Shown here: positions 54,970 to 63,075 of the stretch, piece after piece | Numbering within the stretch: position 1 is the stretch's first letter | Layout of the letters: each line of letters begins with the position of its first letter | Made by a program: the position numbers and the translations under genes | Notes under the pieces: model-generated | Databases searched by the model: none | What the model was told of the DNA's origin: nothing | What the model saw: the letters and a program-made list of their open reading frames with translations, nothing else | Assembly (NCBI GenBank): GCA_900114405.1 | Contig: FOSY01000008.1 | Location: 62,001-126,000 of the forward strand | DNA from: Lachnospiraceae bacterium KH1T2 | GTDB lineage: Bacteria > Bacillota > Clostridia > Lachnospirales > Lachnospiraceae | Direction: 5' to 3' | DNA: 64,000 nt

Positions 54970-56157
54970 CTACAGCTGCAAGGCTATATTACGCTTAAAC
55001 GTCCTCAAACCCATTTCTGATGTAACAACACTTCTTGGATAATTCAGGTTTGTTTCCTCCGAATATCTTCTTTCAACCGCAGCTGCTTTTATGAATCCTA
55101 ATTTTCTAACCACATCTATCGTTTTTTTATCATAATCATATCTTCCGCCAAAAGGATATGAGAAAGTAATAACCTTTTTTTCTGTAATTTGTTCCAAACA
55201 TTTCTTCGACTCAGAAATCTCGTATAATTGTTCTTCTATCGTCCTGGCCGCTAAACATATGTGATTCTCAGTGTGAGCACCAATAGAAATTAAATCTGAA
55301 CTTGCCAATTCACGTATTTCTCTTCGTGACATTGTTCGATAATTATTTCTTTTATATTCTTCATATTTATATAATTTTTTTAACTCATATATATATTTTT
55401 CTCTTTCCTGTACTGACATCTTAAGTACTCTTTTTCTATGCTCATAACAACCTGATTCATCCTCGCCCCTAAGGCAAGCGCCCTCAATCTCATCCCACCA
55501 AAATTCTTTCTCCGTGTCAATATTTCCTGTACATACAAATATAGTTGCAGGAACTCGATATTTAACTAAAATAGGAAAAGCTAATCTATAGTTGTCAACA
55601 TATCCATCATCAAACGTAACTGCTATTCCATTTTCCTCTGCTGCCCATTCCTTATCAAATCTCAGAACGTTATAATTGTTACTCAAATACTTCATTTGTT
55701 CATCGAATTGTTCTACCGTAACTGATAGTTTCCATAAATCATTTTCTATATATCCTACTCTGTGATAAAGTAAAACCCTCACACCATCTATTGGAAAAGG
55801 ATTATCATATGTATTCTCACTATCTAATTTTTCAAGCAATTCTTCGCTTATTAAAAAATAATCTTTTCTCCCTGTTTTTTTTAAAGTACCTTCCATCTCC
55901 ATTCGTATTGTTTTATTTCCACATAATACAACACCATAGCTACAGAAACGTTTATCTCCTATTTCAATAATTTGTTTTCCGAAAACAGTTTTACCCTCTT
56001 GTAACTTACTTTCCGCAAATTCAATATTATCTATATCATTTTCACGAAGATATGTAGCCGTTATTTTTCCGAAATACCCACAGCCATAGCAAATTACACC
56101 GTCATATCTTCTACAGTACTTTATCAAATCTCTTTGACTGCCCTTATACCTATACAT
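54970..56157 (-). CDS. NodB polysaccharide deacetylase with N-terminal Rossmann-like module
   Basis: Residues ~19-105 of this 395-residue protein are the shared module (GVICYGCGYFGKITATYLRE, FGKQIIEIGD, YGVVLCGNKT). From ~125 a carbohydrate esterase 4 domain follows: VRVLLYHRVGY, AVTFDDGYVDNYRLAFPIL (catalytic D, metal D), SIGAHTENHICLA (HxxxH metal pair) and ITFSYPFGGRYDY. There is no signal peptide, so it must deacetylate an intracellular precursor, unlike secreted peptidoglycan deacetylases. It overlaps the methyltransferase gene upstream by 34 bp; AAGGGAT is 8 bases before its ATG. Confidence 0.9.
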   Translation of the reverse strand: MYRYKGSQRDLIKYCRRYDGVICYGCGYFGKITATYLRENDIDNIEFAESKLQEGKTVFGKQIIEIGDKRFCSYGVVLCGNKTIRMEMEGTLKKTGRKDYFLISEELLEKLDSENTYDNPFPIDGVRVLLYHRVGYIENDLWKLSVTVEQFDEQMKYLSNNYNVLRFDKEWAAEENGIAVTFDDGYVDNYRLAFPILVKYRVPATIFVCTGNIDTEKEFWWDEIEGACLRGEDESGCYEHRKRVLKMSVQEREKYIYELKKLYKYEEYKRNNYRTMSRREIRELASSDLISIGAHTENHICLAARTIEEQLYEISESKKCLEQITEKKVITFSYPFGGRYDYDKKTIDVVRKLGFIKAAAVERRYSEETNLNYPRSVVTSEMGLRTFKRNIALQL

Positions 56158-57092
56158 ATTTCATATCCCTTTTCATATTCTTCAAGAATGGACTTGTCTG
56201 GTAAATCTTCCACGGCCAACCCTTGTATAAATGCTGTTGCTATAGCTGCATTTCCAAATCCCTCAATCTCTACTTTTTTCCAGCCTTGTTCTTCAAAAAT
56301 TCTTTTTAAAGAAAAAATCGTAAAACGCCAATAATCCCCATAATTATTAGCATCTGCCCAACTAATCTGGGAAATATTACCACCACACGTTGCAATCAAG
56401 GTACCACCATTCTTTAATAAATATTTTGCGCCTTTTATTGCACTCTTAAAATCATAAATAAAATTAAAAACTTGTGTAGCTATAAATAAATCATAAGTAT
56501 TCGCAGGCAAACTAGATTCTTTCGTTAAATCCATTTCAGGATAAACTAAAATATCCTTTTTAACGTTTCTGCTACCAAAAAATTCTTGAGAATATTTATT
56601 TTCGCCAACTTCCAAGACTTTTTGGACATCGCGTAATTCCTTGCAATACTTGTTTACAAACTTTCGTATAAAATAACGATCTATAGGTTGCCCTCTATCA
56701 AAGCCAAAATATATACTCTTAGGTTTAGTACTCAAAAGTATCTTATTATCCTCAACTGGTGATATAGTCCTACAAATTTCCTTACAATATTCTTCTGTAA
56801 CATACAGATATTTTAACGATTGCTTTTCCAACATTTTCTCAATGTCCAAAAAATATTTCTCAGACACAGCCACTAGAATCAACACATTGTTCAAATTTTC
56901 TTTCTCTAAAAAAACAGTCATTGACTGAACTTTACCGGACATACAAATATCATTTTCATAATAATCGTCAGATACAATAAAACCGCTGACGCGAATGCCA
57001 TTGTTTTGAAATATAGAGAATAAACGCTTTCCTCTCTTTCCTGTACCATATATATATATATCCTTGTCAAAAAAAATTGATTTTTCAATCAT
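56124..57092 (-). CDS. SAM methyltransferase with N-terminal Rossmann-like module
   Basis: Residues ~10-105 of this 322-residue protein are the shared module (KDIYIYGTGKRGKRLFSIFQ, FIVSDDYYENDI, VLILVAVSEKYF). A class I methyltransferase domain follows from ~155: VQKVLEVGENKYSQEFFG, YPEMDLTKESSLPANTYDLF, IATQVFNFIYDFKSAIKGA and KNGGTLIATCGG; motif I is loose (EVGENKY). It probably modifies a sugar or sugar nucleotide; the acceptor is unknown. Confidence 0.82.
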   Translation of the reverse strand: MIEKSIFFDKDIYIYGTGKRGKRLFSIFQNNGIRVSGFIVSDDYYENDICMSGKVQSMTVFLEKENLNNVLILVAVSEKYFLDIEKMLEKQSLKYLYVTEEYCKEICRTISPVEDNKILLSTKPKSIYFGFDRGQPIDRYFIRKFVNKYCKELRDVQKVLEVGENKYSQEFFGSRNVKKDILVYPEMDLTKESSLPANTYDLFIATQVFNFIYDFKSAIKGAKYLLKNGGTLIATCGGNISQISWADANNYGDYWRFTIFSLKRIFEEQGWKKVEIEGFGNAAIATAFIQGLAVEDLPDKSILEEYEKGYEICIGIRAVKEI

Positions 57093-57110
57093 ATATCGCC
57101 TCTAAATCTC

Positions 57111-58235
57111 CTAAACCCCACCAACTACCTCTAAAATCTGAAATAAATAACATTGTTTAACTTTCCATTTATAAAAATCTTTTAAAACCTCGTATATCTT
57201 ATCCGAACTTACCGCAATAATTACATTGTATTTTTCAGCGATAACATCCAAATTATCAATTCCTTTTATTTCAATTCCCATTTTTGTTTTTCCTGTCAAT
57301 TGTGTATTCCTATCAATAAAAAATTTTATCTTATTCTTTCCTATTAATTTGACAGCCAGACTCCCATAATATCCGGCTCCATATACCACAAAATCACAGT
57401 CTTTTCTTACATTTTCGCTTATTGAAAATAACTCTGGACAATATTTTACAAATTGAGAACGAATCTCTCTTAATTGATCAACGTATCCATCCCAATAAAA
57501 CTCCAAATACATTCTACATAACAATTCCGGACTATTTGCCAACCCCTCTCCTATCCACTCAATATTCTTTTTTCTATACTCTGCAAACATACGTCTTATA
57601 CGTTTATGATGTGATTGTGATAATCCACCATCATGTATTCTATATGAATACATGATTTCATTAATATGGCCAAAAAAGCCATATTTTCTCAATATTCGAA
57701 GAAAGAAATCCCAATCCTCTAAACAAAATAAATCTTCATCATACTCTCCTACGTTTTCTGCAACTTCTCGTCTGTACATAAAGCACGGCGTAACACTACA
57801 GTCATAATACAGATACTCATCCCTATGAATGCCATGCGACCCAATTTTTTCCCCTTCGGCATTCATAACATCTACCGTTGCATACACTAATGGACACTTA
57901 GGATTCTTATCCAAATACATCACCATTTCTGAAATAGCATTAGAATAAAAAATATTGTCATCTGAGATCCACGTCCAATACTTCCCCTTTGCCAAACCAA
58001 ATCCTATATTCAAAGTCTTTGGCAATTTCATGTTTTCCTTGTTTTTGACCACACTAATTCTATTATCTAAAAGTGAATATATCTCAGCTATACTATATGT
58101 AGAATCTACAGATCCATCGTCAACAATAATCAATTCCCAATTCGTATATGTTTGAGATAACACACTCTCAATAGCTTCTTTTATATATTTTTCACCATTA
58201 TATGTTGGTAAAATAATTGAAACATCCACGCTCAT
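57111..58235 (-). CDS. Family 2 glycosyltransferase with C-terminal Rossmann-like module
   Basis: The 374-residue protein has GT2 motifs VDVSIILPTYNGEKYIKEAI, WELIIVDDGSVDSTYSIAEI, LNIGFGLAKGKYWTWISDDN and EYDEDLFCLEDWDFFLRI. Residues 280-374 are the shared module: CDFVVYGAGYYGSLAVKLIG, FFIDRNTQLTGKT, IEIKGIDNL, VIIAVSSDKIYEVL. The start is the ATG at 58235, with GGAGGGG 9 bases upstream; it overlaps the previous stop as ATGA, so the two are coupled. Confidence 0.9.
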   Translation of the reverse strand: MSVDVSIILPTYNGEKYIKEAIESVLSQTYTNWELIIVDDGSVDSTYSIAEIYSLLDNRISVVKNKENMKLPKTLNIGFGLAKGKYWTWISDDNIFYSNAISEMVMYLDKNPKCPLVYATVDVMNAEGEKIGSHGIHRDEYLYYDCSVTPCFMYRREVAENVGEYDEDLFCLEDWDFFLRILRKYGFFGHINEIMYSYRIHDGGLSQSHHKRIRRMFAEYRKKNIEWIGEGLANSPELLCRMYLEFYWDGYVDQLREIRSQFVKYCPELFSISENVRKDCDFVVYGAGYYGSLAVKLIGKNKIKFFIDRNTQLTGKTKMGIEIKGIDNLDVIAEKYNVIIAVSSDKIYEVLKDFYKWKVKQCYLFQILEVVGGV

Positions 58236-60049
58236 CGTACAATTCCCCTCCAAGCATGAAAAACCCCATCTGGTTTACGCTTAAAATACCCCACATTTCT
58301 ATTGACAGTAACGTTTTTACAAAATTTATTCATTATAGCGATTAATTTATTATCATCAAACCACTGTTCCCATTCCTCAATTTCATAAACACCCATCTTT
58401 TCTATATTTTTATCAATTATCAACAATACACCACCATTTTTTATTACTCTACAAGCTTCGCGTATTGTCTGTTCTATATCTATCGCATGTTCTAATGATT
58501 CGCACATATAAACTAAATCAAACGAATTATCTCCATAAGGTATATTTGTTAAACTCCCCCTTCTTTTTTCGAGGTTTTTCACATTAATCTTATCCAAAAA
58601 AATTTGAGACAAATCTACACCAAATAAAGCAACTCCTGGTGCATCTTCTGAAAGGTTTTTCAAATACTGCCCCTTCCCACATCCTAAATCTAAAACATTA
58701 CACAAATTACCTTCTTTAAGCCTCAGCTGATTAACTACTTCTTCATATACTATTCTATATCTTTCATCAAATTTCGAAATATTCTCCTCAAAATCCTCAT
58801 CCCACAATGAAACATGAAGTTCTTGCCTATAATACAAAGCATCAAGAAAAAATTTTGATGCCCAACTAATTTCACTTGTTGCACAATATGTAGGCTTTTC
58901 TGCTCCTTCATCAGTACTTAATGGATAACTACCAAACCACCCTCCCGACGGATTCTGTAAACTACAGGCAAACTTAAACGCTGAATTTCCTCTTTCAAAT
59001 TCACCTATTCTAAACCATATGATTGCATATTGAAAAAGACCTGTTGAACATACCCATTTTTTCTTTGGATAACTTGGCACCGCACCATTTTTTTGTTGAA
59101 TATCTGCAACATTTTTCATAGCCTTTCTAACCAGTTCTTCTTCTCCCATATCCAAGAGTCCTTCTATCAGATATGCCTGAAAATGCGAAAGATATTTCAA
59201 TCCAACAATTTCCTTATAATACTTCCGCTTATAGTAATCCAATGCCAGGTATGCTTTTTTTATATAATCATTTTTTCCAAATATTCTTCCCGCCTCAACT
59301 AGAGGTGCTAAACAATATAAGTGAATAGACTCTTCGCATATATCTTCCCCCTCTTTCCATTCTTTATCATCTACCTGTATAATTCTTCCGTCTTCTTGCA
59401 TCTGACTAATTATCCAAGAACACCCATTTTTTATATTATCGTCAACCAACGGATATACTCTTCGAACGGCAAGTAAACCTTTTATAATTTGAGCAGTATC
59501 AAAAACATATGCAATTCTGTTTGAAGAATCGAACCATGCACCATTTTTTTTCTGTATGCTGCATAGCCACTTAGCATAATCCACCGCTAAGTCCTTATAC
59601 CCCCACCTCATCAGTGTTGGAATAAAGTACCCCGTTACTTCAGGATATCCATTAGGAAAATCACTATTATCTATGATGCTTTTTCCTTCTTTCTCAACTA
59701 GACTATTATCAATTATCCATTCTGTCGCCTTCCTATATATTTCAATGTTACTTCTGTTATTAAATCTATTCATTTTTTTAACATCATTAAAAAAAATATA
59801 ATTTGTACATCCAAATTCATCCAGTTGACGTGAAATCTCTTCACTATTTTTTTTATTTGCCGCTATAATAATATTTTTTTCTTTTAAACCTTTTTTTAGC
59901 TTATTTATGTTGCATACTTCAATATTCTTTATTTTTGTTCCAACCAATCGTTGATCATTATCAATTACATACAAAATATTTCTTGCACCAAGATAATTAA
60001 TTGCTTTCTTTCCATAATACCCCGCACCAAAAACAATAAATTCTCTCAT
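58232..60049 (-). CDS. Rossmann-like module + alpha/alpha-toroid + SAM methyltransferase
   Basis: This 605-residue protein has three parts. Residues 1-~90 are the shared module (REFIVFGAGYYGKKAINYLG, VIDNDQRLVGTKI, NIIIAANKKNS). Residues ~110-410 are helical repeats with toroid-type motifs (WLCSIQKKNGAWFDSSN; WIISQMQEDGRII; NPSGGWFGSYP), as in prenyltransferase/cyclase or glycoside-processing alpha/alpha barrels. Residues ~450-605 are a class I methyltransferase: NVLDLGCGKGQYLKNLSED, GVDLSQIF, FDLVYMCESLEHAIDIEQ and KNGGVLLIID. GGAGTGA precedes the ATG. I know of no named family with this order; the toroid substrate is unknown. Confidence 0.78.
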   Translation of the reverse strand: MREFIVFGAGYYGKKAINYLGARNILYVIDNDQRLVGTKIKNIEVCNINKLKKGLKEKNIIIAANKKNSEEISRQLDEFGCTNYIFFNDVKKMNRFNNRSNIEIYRKATEWIIDNSLVEKEGKSIIDNSDFPNGYPEVTGYFIPTLMRWGYKDLAVDYAKWLCSIQKKNGAWFDSSNRIAYVFDTAQIIKGLLAVRRVYPLVDDNIKNGCSWIISQMQEDGRIIQVDDKEWKEGEDICEESIHLYCLAPLVEAGRIFGKNDYIKKAYLALDYYKRKYYKEIVGLKYLSHFQAYLIEGLLDMGEEELVRKAMKNVADIQQKNGAVPSYPKKKWVCSTGLFQYAIIWFRIGEFERGNSAFKFACSLQNPSGGWFGSYPLSTDEGAEKPTYCATSEISWASKFFLDALYYRQELHVSLWDEDFEENISKFDERYRIVYEEVVNQLRLKEGNLCNVLDLGCGKGQYLKNLSEDAPGVALFGVDLSQIFLDKINVKNLEKRRGSLTNIPYGDNSFDLVYMCESLEHAIDIEQTIREACRVIKNGGVLLIIDKNIEKMGVYEIEEWEQWFDDNKLIAIMNKFCKNVTVNRNVGYFKRKPDGVFHAWRGIVR

Positions 60050-60114
60050 AATCTCACTCCATATTATGTCAATTATAATTCATTGAAAATTCAAGCTTTT
60101 TCTATATCTAGCTC

Positions 60115-60350
60115 TAACAAATGAGCCATAACCTATATTCTTGTCGAAACTGCAAAAGCCAACAACCTCAAGATCTATGACGCTTTGAATATCTCAGCAC
60201 TGATATCTCAAAACACAAACATGAGGAACAAAAGCATAAAAACTCAAATAAAAAATATACACCTGAAAGTTCCTATCTCCAGAATCTTCTTCCTTGGTCA
60301 TTCAAGTGTCCTATCCTCATCTCATTTACAGCATCACTACCTTGGAAGGT
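60115..60350 (+). pseudogene. IS66-type transposase (TnpC) relic
   Basis: In the 470-base gap without a live gene, the plus strand reads TYILVETAKANNLKIYDAL, the characteristic near-C-terminal stretch of IS66 TnpC (usually Y-IVETAKANGLNPYxYL). About 90 bases later, in another frame, LQNLLPWSF recalls the TnpC end motif LLPWS. The rest is unreadable. It is a decayed fragment of a former insertion between two glycan genes. From 60350 to 60519 I see nothing. Confidence 0.5.
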
Positions 60351-60519
60351 CAGTGTTCAGGGCACACTTCGACTCTTACAAAAAAAGCATAGAAGAATCA
60401 CTTTGTGTATAATTGATTTCAAAAACAACTATACTTCTGCAAACTCTACTACGCTAACTTTACTTCACTGTGTTAATTGTTTCTCTATTTATTCAATACT
60501 AATTGCGATAATCATCATT

Positions 60520-61737
60520 TCATAACAGTAAATAATCACATCTTGTATAAGATAAATGTTTTAATACATCACTCCAATAAAAAGCATTCATTTTTAGTAT
60601 TACCACATTTTCATGATTATCATTAATAGATTCCACAGTTAAAACACGATGTACTTTATCTGGTGATTCATTAATATACCTTGAATCACTAACTATAAAA
60701 CACTCAAACTCAATTCTTAATCTGTTTAATTTTTCCGCAAAAAATTTTGCTAAATCTCCAGTACCATATATATATTTTCTTCCACTAATACTAACAATCA
60801 AATCATATATATCATCACTATAAAAATTCATTAAAATTATGTCTTTTATTGACTTCAAATAATATTTTTTTACCCAAGATTCAATTATTAGCTTAACTTT
60901 ATTTTTTAATGACACATATAATAAACGATCTGTCTGTTTTTCAAGCTTTTGATATCGACACATGAAGTGGCGAATCAGCAAATTTTCAACCGTAAAATCA
61001 TGTTCATATTCTTGTAATATATAACAAAACGCGCTAAGCGAACTCATCAGATTTCTTGTATCACTGTTATGTGAAAGGCTGTCATCACGTTTCAAATAGT
61101 GATATCCATTAAATGAAGTATAATAAATATTCTGGGAGTTGCTCATCGCTTCCCAATTAAACAGTAAATCTTCTCCATTAGAATAATCAATATTAAACGT
61201 TATATCCTTCAGTACCTCCCTTTTATATGCTTTTCCCCAAACATCCCAACTCCAATACCGTCCCTCTAACATTTGAATGACAGCATTTGAACAGTTAATA
61301 TATCCTTCTTTCACAATGTCATTACAATTAATTGAAATCTGATCAGCATCTAGATTTCCAAAATCAGATTTCCCTATTACAATTTCTAATTTGGAGTCCT
61401 TTAAAAAAGGTCTAATCATATTTTCTACATATGAACGATCAATACTATCATCAGAATCAACAAAAAATACTATATCACCGCTACAATTCTTTAATCCTAC
61501 ATTACGAGCTACTGAAACACCTTGATTACGCTCTAAACTAATGAAAACTATCCTCTTATCAAGTTCTGCATATCTTAAACAAATCTCAAATGTATCATCA
61601 TCCGAACCATCATCAATTAAAACTATCTCAATATTTTCATAACTCTGAAACATTATTGAATTAAGTGTTTTTTTTATGTATTTTTCAGCATTCCATATCG
61701 GAACAATAATACTTATCAGCCAATTACTATTCTTCAT
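60520..61737 (-). CDS. Family 2 glycosyltransferase with C-terminal Rossmann-like module
   Basis: The 405-residue protein has GT2 motifs WLISIIVPIWNAEKYIKKTL, IEIVLIDDGSDDDTFEICLR, GVSVARNVGLKNCSGDIVFF and VDSDDSI. The middle is helical. Residues 319-405 are the shared module in a diverged form: GRKYIYGTGDLAKFFAEKLN, FIVSDSRYINESPDKVHRVL, NVVILKMNAFYWSDVL. Its start overlaps the end of the radical SAM gene by 11 bp. It is the last gene before the IS66 relic. Confidence 0.88.
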   Translation of the reverse strand: MKNSNWLISIIVPIWNAEKYIKKTLNSIMFQSYENIEIVLIDDGSDDDTFEICLRYAELDKRIVFISLERNQGVSVARNVGLKNCSGDIVFFVDSDDSIDRSYVENMIRPFLKDSKLEIVIGKSDFGNLDADQISINCNDIVKEGYINCSNAVIQMLEGRYWSWDVWGKAYKREVLKDITFNIDYSNGEDLLFNWEAMSNSQNIYYTSFNGYHYLKRDDSLSHNSDTRNLMSSLSAFCYILQEYEHDFTVENLLIRHFMCRYQKLEKQTDRLLYVSLKNKVKLIIESWVKKYYLKSIKDIILMNFYSDDIYDLIVSISGRKYIYGTGDLAKFFAEKLNRLRIEFECFIVSDSRYINESPDKVHRVLTVESINDNHENVVILKMNAFYWSDVLKHLSYTRCDYLLL

Positions 61738-63004
61738 ATTTATAATATTTCCTAGGTTGATTTATTTGAATATGAGGAGCTATTAATTCTTCTTCTGTTG
61801 GAAACATCGGTCTTCCATTACAATAGTCACATAAAGAGAAGAATTTTCTATTTATTAATGTCTTCCTTATTTTAGCCCTTATTTCTTTCAAATCACACCT
61901 CTCAAATATGTTAATATAATTGCCATGTTCCTTAGGTAAGGCTGATAGATTAATCCCATTTGCTATAAATGGGCAAGGATAAAGGTTTCCTTTTAGTAAC
62001 GTGACCGTCGTATTCACACAACAATTTCCAAATAAATTGGTCAGTTCTTCCGATGACCTATTATTCTTTTTTATTGTAGAGCATTCTGTCCACATAAAAT
62101 CTGTGACATGATAAAAAATCCCCAATCTATCTAATTCATTTCTTAATTTATCTAAATTAATAGATAATTCACCATAATCACTAATAGAAAACCATATCCT
62201 ATTTATATTCCTTAAACGCTCGAATTCTTTTTCAGAAAACATCAATGTAGCGTTTGTATATATGCATATGCTCCTTATATTTTCAAATTGACTAGCATAT
62301 TCAACAATCTCAAACAAATCACTGTTCATAAAAGGTTCTCCACCCAAAATTCTTAACTCAAATATTTCATCACTAATCTTCGATAATTCCCTCACTTCAT
62401 CTTTAATTGAATTAATATTAAAATCTACTGGTTTCTGATAATACTGCATTAAGTTTGAACAACTTTGGCACCTTAAAGAACATCTTTCTGTAATAACTAA
62501 ATCAACCGAAGGAAAAAAAATATTATCCGTTTCAGAATGCGAAAATGCATAATGCTGAAACCATCTTTCTATCAAAAAAAACAAACCACTATTTACCAAT
62601 TGTTTATAGGTAAACAATTGAAATAAATCACCTATTGAATAAAATAAATCCACAGATCCCCAACAGTATTTAGGATTTGTTTCTATAATACGTATTATTT
62701 CTTCTATTTCCTTCGGAGTAATGATAAAAAACAAATCACTTGGCCACATCTCCCTTATTTTCTCAAATCCATAAATGCAAATATCTCCATCTACATATGA
62801 ATTTTGAATTTCTCGATTTTCATCACAAAATGCAACTATTTTAATATTCGCTTTCTTGCATTTATAATAAATCAATCTTCCAAATACTCCAGCCCCCCAT
62901 ATTATTACTTTTTTAGAGTTTCCAATCAAATACTCATACACATCATTATTTTTATAATTGTTCACAATTATCCCCTTATATGATGCTCTCGAATACCACT
63001 GCAT
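61727..63004 (-). CDS. Radical SAM protein with N-terminal Rossmann-like module
   Basis: Residues ~31-130 of this 425-residue protein are the shared module (KKVIIWGAGVFGRLIYYKCK, FCDENREIQ, LFFIITPKEIEEI). The radical SAM domain follows: LVITERCSLRCQSCSNLM (CxxxCxxC, the 4Fe-4S site), LRILGGEPFMN, ICIYTNATLMF. The C-terminal region has cysteines as CC..C and CDYC (SPASM/twitch-like), perhaps for a second cluster. It may carry out a radical modification (epimerisation or dehydration) of a sugar or carrier. A GTG at 62965 with AGGGGAT 6 bases upstream is an alternative start that would drop 13 residues. Confidence 0.85.
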   Translation of the reverse strand: MQWYSRASYKGIIVNNYKNNDVYEYLIGNSKKVIIWGAGVFGRLIYYKCKKANIKIVAFCDENREIQNSYVDGDICIYGFEKIREMWPSDLFFIITPKEIEEIIRIIETNPKYCWGSVDLFYSIGDLFQLFTYKQLVNSGLFFLIERWFQHYAFSHSETDNIFFPSVDLVITERCSLRCQSCSNLMQYYQKPVDFNINSIKDEVRELSKISDEIFELRILGGEPFMNSDLFEIVEYASQFENIRSICIYTNATLMFSEKEFERLRNINRIWFSISDYGELSINLDKLRNELDRLGIFYHVTDFMWTECSTIKKNNRSSEELTNLFGNCCVNTTVTLLKGNLYPCPFIANGINLSALPKEHGNYINIFERCDLKEIRAKIRKTLINRKFFSLCDYCNGRPMFPTEEELIAPHIQINQPRKYYKYEE

Positions 63005-63075
63005 CAGACCTTAGAAAGAGACGTGTTTCTCTAAAATTTATGTATGCATCAATATTTCCATATACCCCTTCACAT

